A DNA stretch of 64,000 nt. It comes from Janthinobacterium silvisoli. GTDB lineage: Bacteria; Pseudomonadota; Gammaproteobacteria; Burkholderiales; Burkholderiaceae_D. The position numbers and the translations under genes were made by a program. The stretch is taken from the NCBI RefSeq assembly GCF_014200725.1, contig NZ_JACHCL010000001.1, forward strand, positions 372,001 through 436,000, in the 5' to 3' direction. Numbering within the stretch: position 1 is the first letter of the stretch; the number at the start of each line of letters is the position of its first letter. This document shows positions 1-11,193 of this stretch, one piece after another. Below the pieces are notes generated by a model. It did no database searches. It was not told the origin of the DNA and worked only from the letters and a program-made list of their open reading frames with translations.

Positions 1-33
1 AGGAGTTTCTCATTTTACAGCGCTTATTCTTAC

Positions 34-531
34 TTATTCTTCCAATAAACTGCGCAGCATCCATGCCGTTTTCTCATGCAAATCCAGGCGTTGCGTGATC
101 AGATCCGCGGTCGGCTGGTCATTGGCCTTTTCCAGCAGCGGGAACAGACGGCGCGCCGTGCGGGCGGTCGCCTCTTGCGCCGCCACCAGGTGGCTGACCA
201 TTTCCAGCGCGGGAGGCACGCCATCGATTTCCTTGATGGTCGCCAGCTTGACGAATTCCTTGTAGGTTCCCGGCGCCGGATAACCGAGTGCGCGGATACG
301 TTCAGCGATCAGGTCCAGCGCGCCCCACTGTTCTGTGTACTGGGTCATGAACATCAGGTGCAGGGTATTGAACATCGGTCCCTTGACGTTCCAATGGAAG
401 TTGTGGGTCATCAGGTACAAGGTGTAGCTGTCAGCCAGCAGGCCGGACAGGCCTTCCGCGATCTTCGCGCGGTCCGCCTCGGAAATGCCGATGTCGATCT
501 TTGCAGCTTTAGTTGGTTTCTTGCTTGCCAT
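34..531 (-). CDS. dps: Dps family DNA-binding ferritin-like protein
   Basis: A Dps mini-ferritin of 165 residues, the usual family length. It would form a dodecamer that oxidises and stores iron and protects DNA under oxidative or starvation stress in the cytoplasm. The ferroxidase pattern is intact: His46, His58, Asp73 and Glu77, with the family spacing, inside the HNFHWNVKGP region. The lysine-rich N-terminus (ASKKPTKAAK) would serve as the DNA-binding tail. The start is supported by an AGGAG ribosome site about 7 nt upstream. It is a single-gene unit: the upstream gene ppsA, on the same strand, is separated from it by a strong terminator. The family assignment is secure. Confidence 0.97.
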   Translation of the reverse strand: MASKKPTKAAKIDIGISEADRAKIAEGLSGLLADSYTLYLMTHNFHWNVKGPMFNTLHLMFMTQYTEQWGALDLIAERIRALGYPAPGTYKEFVKLATIKEIDGVPPALEMVSHLVAAQEATARTARRLFPLLEKANDQPTADLITQRLDLHEKTAWMLRSLLEE

Positions 532-629
532 ATGTAACTCCTGTCTGTGTGAGTAGCTTTATTCTAGCCGATCTCACGCTTCCTCATCGCTGGCTGCCGT
601 GCGCCGTCCCACGCACATCTGACGGGCAT

Positions 630-666
630 AAAAAACCCCGCTGCCAGAATATGGCAGCGGGGTTTT
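630..666 (-). terminator. Intrinsic terminator after ppsA
   Basis: A near-perfect hairpin with arms AACCCCGCTGCCA and TGGCAGCGGGGTT around a 5-nt loop, flanked by an A-run on the left and a T-run on the right. It lies 20 nt past the ppsA stop and can terminate transcription in either direction; on the minus strand it separates ppsA from dps. Confidence 0.9.
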
Positions 667-686
667 CAAGAAGCCAAAAAGCTTGC

Positions 687-3125
<2,439 letters not shown>

Positions 3126-3284
3126 AATGACACCCTTACTGATGATAGAAATCTGTAGGCGAGGCGCACCGAACGCTGTTCTTGTTATTCTGGGCGTCGT
3201 GCAGCACAATCATACCGTTCCAACCATTTTACCTTGTGCAGCGCAAAATGACGACGCACAATCTTGATCCACAGAAGGAAGACC

Positions 3285-4133
3285 ATGACACAAGAACCAC
3301 GCCCACAGCTTCCTTCCGCAGCCCGCACCGTTTTCTTCGTTTCCGACGGCACCGGCATCACCGCGGAAACCTTCGGCCATTCGGTGCTGACCCAGTTCGA
3401 ACTGCGCTTCCGCCAGATCCGCCTGCCTTTCATCGATACCATGGACAAGGCGCATGATGCAGCGCGCAAAATTAACGAAGCTTTCGCCGCCGACGGCCAG
3501 AAACCCATCATCTTTTCTACCTTGGTGAAAAGCGACCTGTCGGCCGTGATTCGCAAGTCCAGCGGCATGCATATGGACCTGATCCAGACATTTGTCGCAC
3601 CGCTGGAACAGGAACTGGGCGTGATGTCGACGCACACCATCGGCCGCTCGCACAATATCGTCGATAGCGAGGAATACAAGAACCGCATCGAAGCGATCAA
3701 TTATTCGCTGGCGCACGACGACGGCCAGTCGCACAAGAATCTGTCGTCGGCCGACGTGATCCTGGTGGGCGTATCGCGCTCGGGCAAGACCCCGACCAGC
3801 TTGTACCTGGCCATGCAATACGGGATCAAGGCAGCCAACTACCCCTTGATCCCCGATGATTTTGAGCGAGAAAAGCTGCCGACGGCGCTGCACGTCTTCA
3901 AGAACAAGATTTTTGGCTTGAGCATCACGCCCGAGCGTCTGTCGGAAATCCGCAACGAGCGCCGCGCCGGCAGCAAATACGCCGCGATTGAAAACTGCCG
4001 CTATGAAGTCAACGAGGCAGAAAAAATGATGAAGCGCGAAGGCATACGCTGGCTGTCGTCGACCACCAAGTCGATCGAGGAAATCTCCACCACGATTCTG
4101 CAAGAGATCAAGCCGAACCGCCGCGAATATTAA
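3285..4133 (+). CDS. ppsR: PEP synthase regulatory protein (ADP-dependent kinase/phosphorylase)
   Basis: DUF299-family bifunctional enzyme of 282 residues that inactivates PEP synthase by ADP-dependent threonine phosphorylation and reactivates it by Pi-dependent dephosphorylation. The P-loop-like motif [15 protein letters not shown] is at about residues 162-176, and the N-terminal [14 protein letters not shown] is family-typical. The ATG at 3285 follows AAGGAAG; an upstream in-frame TTG is less likely. It is divergently paired with ppsA across 159 bp, which fits the shared function. Its stop codon directly abuts the first copy of a structured repeat. Confidence 0.96.
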   Translation: MTQEPRPQLPSAARTVFFVSDGTGITAETFGHSVLTQFELRFRQIRLPFIDTMDKAHDAARKINEAFAADGQKPIIFSTLVKSDLSAVIRKSSGMHMDLIQTFVAPLEQELGVMSTHTIGRSHNIVDSEEYKNRIEAINYSLAHDDGQSHKNLSSADVILVGVSRSGKTPTSLYLAMQYGIKAANYPLIPDDFEREKLPTALHVFKNKIFGLSITPERLSEIRNERRAGSKYAAIENCRYEVNEAEKMMKREGIRWLSSTTKSIEEISTTILQEIKPNRREY

Positions 4134-4134
4134 G

Positions 4135-4254
4135 AACACCCGACCAAACCTACTGCGCGTCGGTATAGGCGGCTTGCGATGCTCACTGTGCTTGAGCACA
4201 GCTCCGCTTCTCAGCCACCTCTCCCTTCCGCTCGCTACGGTTTTGTCAGGTGTT
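4135..4254. repeat. Structured intergenic repeat, family E, copy 1
   Basis: About 120 bp beginning 2 bp after the ppsR stop and overlapping the last codons of the convergent aminotransferase gene. The outer arms are imperfect inverted repeats: the left arm reads AACACCCGACCAAACC and the reverse complement of the right arm reads AACACCTGACAAAACC. Inside, GGC pairs with GCC around an inner hairpin CTGTGC-TTGA-GCACAG. Blocks shared with the copies at 11062 and 51788 are CCTACTGCGCG, CGATGCTCAC, CGCTTCTC and CCGCTCGCTACGG. It may act as a bidirectional 3'-end structure between convergent genes, by inference. Confidence 0.85.
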
Positions 4255-5460
4255 CGCTTTTAATACGGCTTCACTGGCCAGCACCGTCAGGGCAGCCACC
4301 AGCTGATCGAGTTCGCCGGTGGTCGTGGTGGTGGCCACGGTAGCGCGCAACACCTCGGCATAGCCGATATTACGGGCCACCGTGAAGATGCCAAAACGCT
4401 GCAGCAGCGCCTGTTGCAGCTCTTGCGCACGCATGCCATCGATAGCAAACGCCACCAGCGCCGTCCCTTCCTCCGCGTCCAACGGCGACAATAGCTGCAA
4501 GCCCGGCAAGTGGGCGACGCGGCTGACCCAGTAATTACGCAAGCTGGCCAGGCGCGCCGTCTTGGCGGCAGTGCCGCCCACGCGATCATGGAAGTCAAAG
4601 ACAGCCGGCGCCGCCAGGATCGCTCCTACCGCCGGCATGCCTGCATGCAGGCGGCAGCGGATATCGTCTGGCGGATAATCGCGGTCGCCGAAATGCGGCT
4701 CGATCTTGTGCAACTGCGAGGCGCGGATATACACAAAACCGATACCCGGTGGCCCGCCCAGCCATTTATGCAGGTTAAACCCCGCAAAATCCACACCCAA
4801 CTGCTGCACATCGACCGCCACCTGCCCCAGAGCATGCGCGCTATCGAGCAGCACATCGATGCCATGTTCACGCGCCAGGGCCATGATTTCGCGCACGGGC
4901 GCCTGCTGGCCGTTGGCTGGATACACCTGTGACAACAGCAGCAGCTTGGGCCGCACTGCAGCGCGCATGGCTTGCGCATAATGGGTCAGGATTTCATCAC
5001 GGCTGATCGGCAAGGTCAGCGTAATTTCAACCGGCGTGACGCCACGCCGCTGCTGCAGCGAATGCATGGCGTAGCGCATGGCGGGATAATCGAGATTACT
5101 CCATAACACAGCATCGCCAGGCTCCAAGCCGTGATACTGGCCGATCAGTACCTGCATAGACTCGGTGGCGCTACGCGTGAGCAGTATCTCGTGCGGCTGC
5201 GCGTGGATCAATTCAGCCAGCTTGCTACGCAAGACCTCCACATGCTTGTGCACGAATTCACCGCGCAGAAAAGGACTCAGCTGCTCATTCGCGTAACGTA
5301 TGCCCTGCTCGTACGCCGCATGCACGGGCGCAGCCATGGCGCCGAAATAACCGTGTTCGAGGTTGATCACGTCTGCTGGCGGCGTGGGATACAAGGCCGC
5401 GATGCCGCGCCACCAGGCTTCATCTTTCGGTTCATCTTGAGACGCAAAGTGGTGCGGCAT
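4246..5460 (-). CDS. Class V aminotransferase-fold PLP enzyme (isopenicillin-N epimerase/cysteine desulfurase-like)
   Basis: A fold-type I PLP enzyme of 404 residues. The PLP-aspartate region is LLLDSAHALGQ, and the Schiff-base lysine is in FNLHKWLGGPPGIGFVY. ITLTRSATESM near residue 100 is the phosphate-binding region of the class. The start at 5460 (MPHHFASQ) was chosen over an in-frame ATG at 5499 because the extra 13 residues are not family-like and a weak AAGG lies before 5460. The substrate cannot be told from sequence: relatives include isopenicillin-N epimerases, ergothioneine-pathway lyases and desulfurases. It stands alone, convergent with ppsR, with its 3' end inside the repeat element. 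Confidence 0.85.
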   Translation of the reverse strand: MPHHFASQDEPKDEAWWRGIAALYPTPPADVINLEHGYFGAMAAPVHAAYEQGIRYANEQLSPFLRGEFVHKHVEVLRSKLAELIHAQPHEILLTRSATESMQVLIGQYHGLEPGDAVLWSNLDYPAMRYAMHSLQQRRGVTPVEITLTLPISRDEILTHYAQAMRAAVRPKLLLLSQVYPANGQQAPVREIMALAREHGIDVLLDSAHALGQVAVDVQQLGVDFAGFNLHKWLGGPPGIGFVYIRASQLHKIEPHFGDRDYPPDDIRCRLHAGMPAVGAILAAPAVFDFHDRVGGTAAKTARLASLRNYWVSRVAHLPGLQLLSPLDAEEGTALVAFAIDGMRAQELQQALLQRFGIFTVARNIGYAEVLRATVATTTTTGELDQLVAALTVLASEAVLKANT

Positions 5461-5505
5461 GACTGGCCTTATCTTGGAAACAAGGCGATAGTCTAGCACT
5501 GTGAT

Positions 5506-5967
5506 TCATTTTGAATAGCCCTGCATATCATCGGCCGTATCATGGCGGATACCTTCGCCGAATTCCTGCAACTCCTCGCCGTTGGCCTTGTAGCCCCAGC
5601 GAAAACGGATCACGGGTGAATTGGCGTCGTCCGCCAGTAAAAAAGTGGCGGCGTTGCGCTTGGGGTTCAGAAAGCCGTCATCGGTCAGTTCGCGCTCGTA
5701 AGACGCCGCTTTCATTTACCCGGCTGCGGGACCGGGGATGGTCAAGTCCTCATCGCGGCGCTTGAGGCGGGTATTGAGCCCCGCGCACAATCCCTGTTCG
5801 GCCTGCTCATACCACTCACCATCGGAGTTCACGCCATGCACGAAGATGATGATGCCGGGGCGCGGCAAGCGTTTTACCGCATCAAGCAGGCTGTGGCTGA
5901 ACAGCGTATGGCCTTCCGGCTCGGCCAGCAAGATGCAATCGGCCTCGGGTTTGTCGTCTGTCCACAT
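5506..5967 (-). pseudogene. Remnant of a lipase-like (probable type VI secretion Tle-type) effector
   Basis: Two short segments (5967-5716 and 5715-5506) lie in the same reading frame and are split by one TAA; the next codon is ATG. Read through, they give about 153 residues: ADCILLAEPEGHTLF, then PGIIIFVHGVNSDGEWYEQ (a typical alpha/beta-hydrolase oxyanion HGV strand), then a DDGFLNPKRN segment. This matches my recollection of the N-terminal part of large DUF3274/Tle-type phospholipase effectors of beta- and gammaproteobacteria. The GxSxG nucleophile region and the rest of the protein are missing. A good GGAG site precedes the ATG at 5967. No immunity gene or VgrG is next to it. The two halves could still be expressed as short peptides, but decay is the simpler reading. 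Confidence 0.55.
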
Positions 5968-6015
5968 GCAGGCGCTCCATCAGGGGATAGCAGGGAAAAA
6001 CTGCGCCAGAGCGTA

Positions 6016-6050
6016 CCCAGGCAATCTGCACTGTATGCGGATTGCCTGGG
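6016..6050. terminator. Strong hairpin downstream of the RNA methyltransferase
   Basis: Perfect 11-bp arms CCCAGGCAATC and GATTGCCTGGG around a 13-nt loop, lying between the RNA methyltransferase stop (6115) and the effector remnant. There is no clear T-run on either side, so it may be a Rho-assisted or 3'-stabilising structure rather than a classic intrinsic terminator. Confidence 0.4.
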
Positions 6051-6114
6051 GTAGAAGTTGCGGGGGATCAAGAAGGGAGGTAGGGAAGCAAGGACGCGCC
6101 AGCGCCCCGTGCTG

Positions 6115-6900
6115 TTACTGCTGGTTTTGGCGTACCTGCTCGAAGAAGCAGACGGCGGCGCAAGCGGCCACGTTCAGCGATTCGATCTGGCCCAGGTGGG
6201 GGATCACCACCTGATGCGTGGTCATCGACAGCAAGTCGTCGGCGACGCCCTGCCCTTCATGGCCAAATACCCAGGCCACGGGCTGGCGCAGGTCGACGTC
6301 GTACACACGCTGGGTAGCGTAGCCGCTGGTGGCCAGGGTCGCCACTTTCGAAGCCGACACCAGCGCGGCCAGGTCGACGTTTTCGAAGATATCAAGCACG
6401 AAATGGGCGCCCATGGCGGCGCGCAGCACTTTCGGCGACCAGCAAAACGCCGTGCCGGCGCTGCAATACACTTGCGTGATGCCGGCGGCGGCCGCGCTGC
6501 GTAGAATCGATCCCACGTTGCCTGGGTCTTGCAGATTATCGAGCAGCACGGCCGACACGCTCACCGGCTGCGTGACGGCGCGCTCGGGCGTATCGATCAA
6601 AAACATCACGCCCACGCCATGCTCGACCTGGCTGACGGCGTTATACAGTGCATCGGGCAAGCCCAGCACGTGGGCGCGCTGCGCTTCGAGCTGGCCGACA
6701 ATGTCAGCCACTTCGGGGTTTTGCAGCGCGCTTTCGCTGACGATGCATTGCTCGGGCAAGCCGCGCAGCTGCAGATACGACTGGCACAGATGCACGCCAT
6801 CGAGCAGGGTGCGGCCGGCCTTGCGGCGCGCCTGCGAACTGCCCGCCAGTTTTACCAGGTCCTTGTATTGGGCGTTATCGCGCGAAGTGATGGTCTTCAT
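6115..6900 (-). CDS. SpoU/TrmH-family RNA 2'-O-methyltransferase
   Basis: A 261-residue SAM-dependent ribose methyltransferase of the SPOUT class. The three SpoU motifs are present in order: [19 protein letters not shown], then [14 protein letters not shown], then [22 protein letters not shown], which together form the trefoil knot. The N-terminal [16 protein letters not shown] region resembles the substrate-binding domain of RlmB/TsnR-like rRNA enzymes. The target nucleotide cannot be assigned. Its ATG overlaps the rnhB stop (ATGA), so the two are translationally coupled at the end of the lipid A gene block. Confidence 0.92.
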   Translation of the reverse strand: MKTITSRDNAQYKDLVKLAGSSQARRKAGRTLLDGVHLCQSYLQLRGLPEQCIVSESALQNPEVADIVGQLEAQRAHVLGLPDALYNAVSQVEHGVGVMFLIDTPERAVTQPVSVSAVLLDNLQDPGNVGSILRSAAAAGITQVYCSAGTAFCWSPKVLRAAMGAHFVLDIFENVDLAALVSASKVATLATSGYATQRVYDVDLRQPVAWVFGHEGQGVADDLLSMTTHQVVIPHLGQIESLNVAACAAVCFFEQVRQNQQ

Positions 6901-7535
6901 GCCACCACCTCCTGTCCGCCAAACAGTGCGATCACATTGCGCACGGGTGCAAACGAGCGGCGGTGTACGGGCGAGGCGCCGTGCAGGTGCAAACGCTCCA
7001 GGTGCAGCTTGGTGCCATAGCCCTTGTGCTGGTCAAAGCAGTATTCGGGGTAAGCCGCGTGCAGATGCACGAGGGCCGCATCACGCGCCGTCTTGGCCAG
7101 GATCGAGGCAGCGGAGATGGAATCGACCTTGTCATCGCCACCGATAATGGCCATGCCGCGTATAGTCATCACGGGACAGCGGTTGCCATCGATCAGGGCC
7201 AGGGTCGGCACGGTGGACAAGGCTTCGACGGCGCGGCGCATGGCCAGCATCGACGCCTGCAAGATATTCAGGCTATCGATTTCCTCTTCAGAGGCTTCGG
7301 CAATCGCCCACGCCAGGGCCTTGGCCTTGATTTGCGGCGCCAGCAAGTCGCGCTTGGCTTCAGTGAGTTTTTTCGAGTCGCGCAAGCCCTCGATGGGCTG
7401 CGCAGGATCGAGGATCACGGCGGCGGCAAACACGGGGCCGGCCAATGGACCGCGCCCTGCTTCGTCGACGCCGCAAATGATTTCACCCTGCGAGAATGGC
7501 AAGTCGTCAAACAGGCCCGGATAGAGATTTTTCAC
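6897..7535 (-). CDS. rnhB: Ribonuclease HII
   Basis: Removes ribonucleotides and RNA from RNA-DNA hybrids. The 212-residue protein has the type 2 RNase H signature [14 protein letters not shown] (the acidic pair D-E near residues 24-25), the ALIDGNRC catalytic Asp, and the later [18 protein letters not shown] segment. It follows lpxB by 27 nt and overlaps the downstream methyltransferase by 4 nt. The lpxB-rnhB order is common in proteobacteria. Confidence 0.96.
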   Translation of the reverse strand: MKNLYPGLFDDLPFSQGEIICGVDEAGRGPLAGPVFAAAVILDPAQPIEGLRDSKKLTEAKRDLLAPQIKAKALAWAIAEASEEEIDSLNILQASMLAMRRAVEALSTVPTLALIDGNRCPVMTIRGMAIIGGDDKVDSISAASILAKTARDAALVHLHAAYPEYCFDQHKGYGTKLHLERLHLHGASPVHRRSFAPVRNVIALFGGQEVVA

Positions 7536-7562
7536 GTTGAATCTTTTTACTTGAATAAGTTA

Positions 7563-8747
7563 CTACTTGTTGGCGGCGATCACTTGCATCACCGCGTTGG
7601 CGCTTTCGTGCGCGCTGTCGCGCAGCAGGCTATGGTGCATGTCCGTGAAGCGCTGCACCAGGCGCAAACGGCCAGGCACATCGCTCAGCTGCTGCCACAT
7701 GGCGTCGGCCAGCGCTTGCGGACTGGCGGCGTTTTGCAGCAGTTCCGGCACCAGATAGTCGCGCGCCAGGATGTTCGGCAAACCGATCCAGGGCTGATAG
7801 CCGAAATGGCGCAGGATTTGCCACTCGGCGGCCATCATTTTGTAGGCGATCACCATCGGCTTTTTGTACAGCGCCACTTCCAGCGAAGCCGTGCCGGAGG
7901 CCACCAGCACCGCATCGGCAGCGCAGATGGCGGTGTGCGAACCGCCATCGGTCAGCAGGATCTCGACATCCTGCAAGCCTGCTTGCGCGACCAGTTGCAG
8001 GAAGTACTGGCGCTGTTTTTCACCGGCCATGGGCGCGACGAAACGCAGCGAGCGGTCGCGCGCCAGCAAGAGTTTGCACGCGCCGACAAAGGCCGCCGTA
8101 TTGTATTTGAGCTCGCTCATGCGGCTGCCCGGCATGAGGGTCACTACGTTCGCATCCTCGGGCAGGCCCAGGGTGCGGCGCGCCGCTGCCTCGTCGGGCT
8201 GCAGGGGAATGATCTCGGCCAGCGGGTGGCCCACATAGGTGACGGGCACGCCAGCCTTGCGGTAGATCTCTTCCTCGAACGGGAAGATCACCAGCATGTG
8301 CGAAACGGCCTTGATGATTTTCTTGATGCGGCCACCGCGCCAGGCCCAGATCTGCGGCCCGATGTAATGCACGGTGGGGATGCCGGCCGCTTTCAATTGC
8401 ATTTCCAGGCCGAGGTTGAAGCCCGGGTAATCGGCGCCGATGAACACGGCGGGACGCTCGGCGATCAGCTGGTCGCGCAGCGCGTTCTGGATGCCCTTGA
8501 TTTCACGGTAGCGGGGAATGATTTCAAACAGGCCCCGCACCGTCAATTTATCGAGCGGCCAGTCGGAAATGAAACCCTGCTGCGCCATATGCTCGCCGCC
8601 GATGCCGTGGAAACGCGCACCAGGCAGCTGTGGCGCCAGGCCAGACAGCAAGCGGCTGGCCAGCAGGTCGCCGGACACCTCGCCGGCGACGATGGCGACC
8701 GACAGGCCGCCTGCCTGGTCAGCGGACGATGCCACGCGAGGCCACAC
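7563..8747 (-). CDS. lpxB: Lipid-A-disaccharide synthase
   Basis: Glycosyltransferase (GT19) joining UDP-2,3-diacylglucosamine and lipid X to form the beta-1,6 disaccharide of lipid A at the inner membrane. It has 394 residues. The N-terminal VAIVAGEVSGDLLASRL and the central HYIGPQIWAWR and VTLMPGSRMSEL motifs are characteristic. The ATG at 8747 lies inside lpxA (29-bp overlap). No other ATG lies before the conserved N-terminal strand, although an internal non-ATG start is possible. Confidence 0.96.
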   Translation of the reverse strand: MWPRVASSADQAGGLSVAIVAGEVSGDLLASRLLSGLAPQLPGARFHGIGGEHMAQQGFISDWPLDKLTVRGLFEIIPRYREIKGIQNALRDQLIAERPAVFIGADYPGFNLGLEMQLKAAGIPTVHYIGPQIWAWRGGRIKKIIKAVSHMLVIFPFEEEIYRKAGVPVTYVGHPLAEIIPLQPDEAAARRTLGLPEDANVVTLMPGSRMSELKYNTAAFVGACKLLLARDRSLRFVAPMAGEKQRQYFLQLVAQAGLQDVEILLTDGGSHTAICAADAVLVASGTASLEVALYKKPMVIAYKMMAAEWQILRHFGYQPWIGLPNILARDYLVPELLQNAASPQALADAMWQQLSDVPGRLRLVQRFTDMHHSLLRDSAHESANAVMQVIAANK

Positions 8748-9507
8748 CGAGGAATTCGCGCATGGCGCGGATATGCTCCGCCGCTTCCGGCGAGGCCACT
8801 TCTTCTTCGAACAGGGCGGCCTTGGCTTCTTCCAGGGTCAGTCCCGAACGGTAGATCAGCTTGTAGGCGGTGCGGATGCCGTTGATCTGCTCGCGCGTAA
8901 AGCCGCGGCGTTTCAAGCCCTCGATATTGACGCCATGCGCCTGCGCCGGATTGCCGTTCAGGAGCACGAACGGCGGCACATCCTGCGTCAGGCTGGTGCT
9001 CATGCCGACGAATGCATGCGCGCCGATCTTGCAGAACTGGTGCACATTCGAAAAACCGCTCATGATGACCCAGTCGCCGATTTCCACGTGGCCCGCCAGC
9101 TGCGCGTTGTTCGAAAAAATCGTGTTGCTGCCGACCAGACAGTCATGCGCCAGATGCACGTAAGCCGAGATCCAGTTGTCATTGCCCAGGCGCGTCACGC
9201 CGCCGCCCTGCACCGTGCCGGTATTGAACGTGCAGAATTCGCGGATGGTGTTGCGGTCGCCGATTTCCAGGCGCGTCGCCTCGCCCGCCCATTTCTTGTC
9301 TTGCGGCTGCGCGCCGATCGACGAGAACTGGAACAGATGATTGTCCGTACCGATGGTGGTATGGCCGTCGATCACGACATGCGGGCCAACCTTGGTGCCA
9401 GCGGCTATGCGCACATGCGGGCCGATGATGGAATACGGCCCCACCTCGACCGAGCTGTCCAGCTCGGCCTTGGAATCGACTATCGCCGTGGAGTGGATAC
9501 CCGCCAT
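8719..9507 (-). CDS. lpxA: Acyl-ACP--UDP-N-acetylglucosamine O-acyltransferase
   Basis: First step of lipid A synthesis: transfer of a 3-hydroxyacyl chain from ACP to UDP-GlcNAc. The 262-residue protein has an N-terminal left-handed beta helix of hexapeptide repeats (IHSTAIVDSKAEL, VGPYSIIGPHVRI and following) and a helical C-terminal domain with GFTREQINGIRTAYKLIYRS. The catalytic His is expected in the AYVHLAHDCLVG stretch. It starts one base beyond the fabZ stop and overlaps lpxB. Confidence 0.97.
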   Translation of the reverse strand: MAGIHSTAIVDSKAELDSSVEVGPYSIIGPHVRIAAGTKVGPHVVIDGHTTIGTDNHLFQFSSIGAQPQDKKWAGEATRLEIGDRNTIREFCTFNTGTVQGGGVTRLGNDNWISAYVHLAHDCLVGSNTIFSNNAQLAGHVEIGDWVIMSGFSNVHQFCKIGAHAFVGMSTSLTQDVPPFVLLNGNPAQAHGVNIEGLKRRGFTREQINGIRTAYKLIYRSGLTLEEAKAALFEEEVASPEAAEHIRAMREFLGVASRGIVR

Positions 9508-9508
9508 C

Positions 9509-9991
9509 TTACTGTCCCGCAGGCTGGCTCGCGTCTTGCGAGCTGCGGATGGTGCACATCAGTTCCGCTTCCAGCGCCACCTTGCCGTCGACCGTGCCGA
9601 CCGCCTTGTATTTCCAGATGCCGCGCGACACGCGCAGGATTTCCACGTCCATCTTCAACTGGTCGCCCGGTTCGACCGGACGCTTGAAGCGCGCATTGTC
9701 GATACCGACGAAATACACTACCGAATTTTCATCGGGTTTCACGCCCATGGTCAGGAAAGACAGCAAGGCGGCCGTTTGCGCCAGCGCTTCGATCATCAGC
9801 ACGCCCGGCATGACCGGTTTGTGCGGGAAGTGACCCTGGAAGAATTCTTCGTTGACCGTCACGTTCTTGATGGCGGTGATGCTCTTGCCCGATTCCCAAT
9901 CCAGCACGCGGTCAACCAGCAGCAGCGGATAGCGGTGCGGCAGCAGGGATTTGATGGCCAGGATGTCGAGGGTCTTGTTTTCAGTAGTCAT
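9509..9991 (-). CDS. fabZ: 3-hydroxyacyl-[ACP] dehydratase
   Basis: Hot-dog fold dehydratase of fatty acid elongation, 160 residues. The catalytic His-containing [21 protein letters not shown] region and the N-terminal [15 protein letters not shown] are intact. Its ATG overlaps the lpxD stop by 4 nt. The lpxD-fabZ-lpxA order balances hydroxyacyl-ACP use between phospholipid and lipid A, as is known for other proteobacteria. Confidence 0.97.
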   Translation of the reverse strand: MTTENKTLDILAIKSLLPHRYPLLLVDRVLDWESGKSITAIKNVTVNEEFFQGHFPHKPVMPGVLMIEALAQTAALLSFLTMGVKPDENSVVYFVGIDNARFKRPVEPGDQLKMDVEILRVSRGIWKYKAVGTVDGKVALEAELMCTIRSSQDASQPAGQ

Positions 9992-11043
9992 TTTTCGTCT
10001 TGCTTGGTCAGTGTTTTAATTGTTTTTTCAAGTGCGCGTATCTTCTCGCGCATGCTTGAGAGGTTGCGCACGATGGCGGCGCTCTTTTCCCAGTCAGCGT
10101 TCTTCGCCAGCGGATAAAAGCCGGTGTACTGGCCCGGCTCCAGGATAGACCGCGACACCATGCTGCCCGAAGAGACATGCACCTTGTCGGCGATCGTCAA
10201 ATGGCCCAGCACCATGGCCGCACCGCCAAAAGTGCAGTACTTGCCGATGATGGCGCTGCCCGCCACGCCAACGCAGCCGGCCATGGCCGTATGCGCGCCG
10301 ATATGGCAGTTGTGGCCGATCTGGATCTGGTTGTCGAGCTTTACGCCGTCCTCGATCACCGTATCGGCCAGGGCGCCACGGTCGATGGTGGTATTGGCGC
10401 CGATATCGACATCGTCACCGATCACCACCCTGCCCGTTTGCGGAATCTTGATGTAGACCCCGCCCTCATTGGCGAAACCGAAACCATCGGTGCCGATCAC
10501 GGCGCCCGAATGGATGATACCGCGCTGGCCAATCACGCAGCGCGCGTGAAATGTCACATTGGCCAGCAATTGCGTGCCGGCGCCGATGATGGCGTCGCGG
10601 CCCACCACGCAGCCAGGGCCGATCACGCAGCCGGCGGCTATGATGGCGCCCGCTTCGATCACGGCGTTGGCGCCGATCGAGGCGCTGGCGTCGACCTGCG
10701 CACTGATATCCACCACGGCACTGGCATGAATGCCCGCTTCCGGCTTGATTTCATGCAGGGCGGCGAAAAACTGCGCCGCGCGCGCGAAATACACATAAGG
10801 GTTTGGTGTGACGATGCGCGCACCGGCGTATTCATCGCCGATCAGCGCATTGTCTGCCGGCGTGAGGATCAGCGCCGCGGCGCCGCTGCTGGCCGCCTGC
10901 GCGCGGAATTTACTATTGCTGAGAAAGCTGATGTGCGAAGCACCGGCGTCCGTCAGCGGTGCGATGCCTGACACTTCCAGGTTGGGATCGCCCGCCAATT
11001 GACCACCGAAGCGTTCGACCAATTCTCCTAGTCGAGTGCCCAT
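9988..11043 (-). CDS. lpxD: UDP-3-O-acylglucosamine N-acyltransferase
   Basis: Adds the N-linked hydroxyacyl chain in the third step of lipid A synthesis. It has 351 residues: an N-terminal uridine-binding domain ([22 protein letters not shown]), a long hexapeptide-repeat beta helix (such as [22 protein letters not shown] and [14 protein letters not shown], with the catalytic His in [16 protein letters not shown]), and a C-terminal helix that is coiled and charged. The 5' side carries repeat element E2 between it and skp, only about 20 nt before the ATG. Confidence 0.97.
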   Translation of the reverse strand: MGTRLGELVERFGGQLAGDPNLEVSGIAPLTDAGASHISFLSNSKFRAQAASSGAAALILTPADNALIGDEYAGARIVTPNPYVYFARAAQFFAALHEIKPEAGIHASAVVDISAQVDASASIGANAVIEAGAIIAAGCVIGPGCVVGRDAIIGAGTQLLANVTFHARCVIGQRGIIHSGAVIGTDGFGFANEGGVYIKIPQTGRVVIGDDVDIGANTTIDRGALADTVIEDGVKLDNQIQIGHNCHIGAHTAMAGCVGVAGSAIIGKYCTFGGAAMVLGHLTIADKVHVSSGSMVSRSILEPGQYTGFYPLAKNADWEKSAAIVRNLSSMREKIRALEKTIKTLTKQDEK

Positions 11044-11061
11044 CTATGAAACCCTTATAAA

Positions 11062-11181
11062 AACGCCTGCCACTGCCTACTGCGCGGCGCGATTTGCGGT
11101 CTCCGATGCTCACTGTGCATGCGCACAGCTCCGCTTCTCAACCACAACTCACATCCGCTCGCTACGGCACTGTCAGGCGTG
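11062..11181. repeat. Structured intergenic repeat, family E, copy 2
   Basis: This copy lies between skp and lpxD, two genes read in the same direction. Outer arms: left AACGCCTGCCACTGCC; the reverse complement of the right arm is CACGCCTGACAGTGCC. The middle pair is GGT with ACC (GGC/GCC in copy 1), and the inner hairpin is CTGTGC-ATGC-GCACAG. Shared blocks CCTACTGCGCGGCGCG, CGATGCTCAC, CCGCTTCTC and CCGCTCGCTACGG match the other copies. If transcribed it would form a long stem-loop in the skp-lpxD mRNA spacer, just before the lpxD start. Confidence 0.85.
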
Positions 11182-11193
11182 AAAACTGTACTG

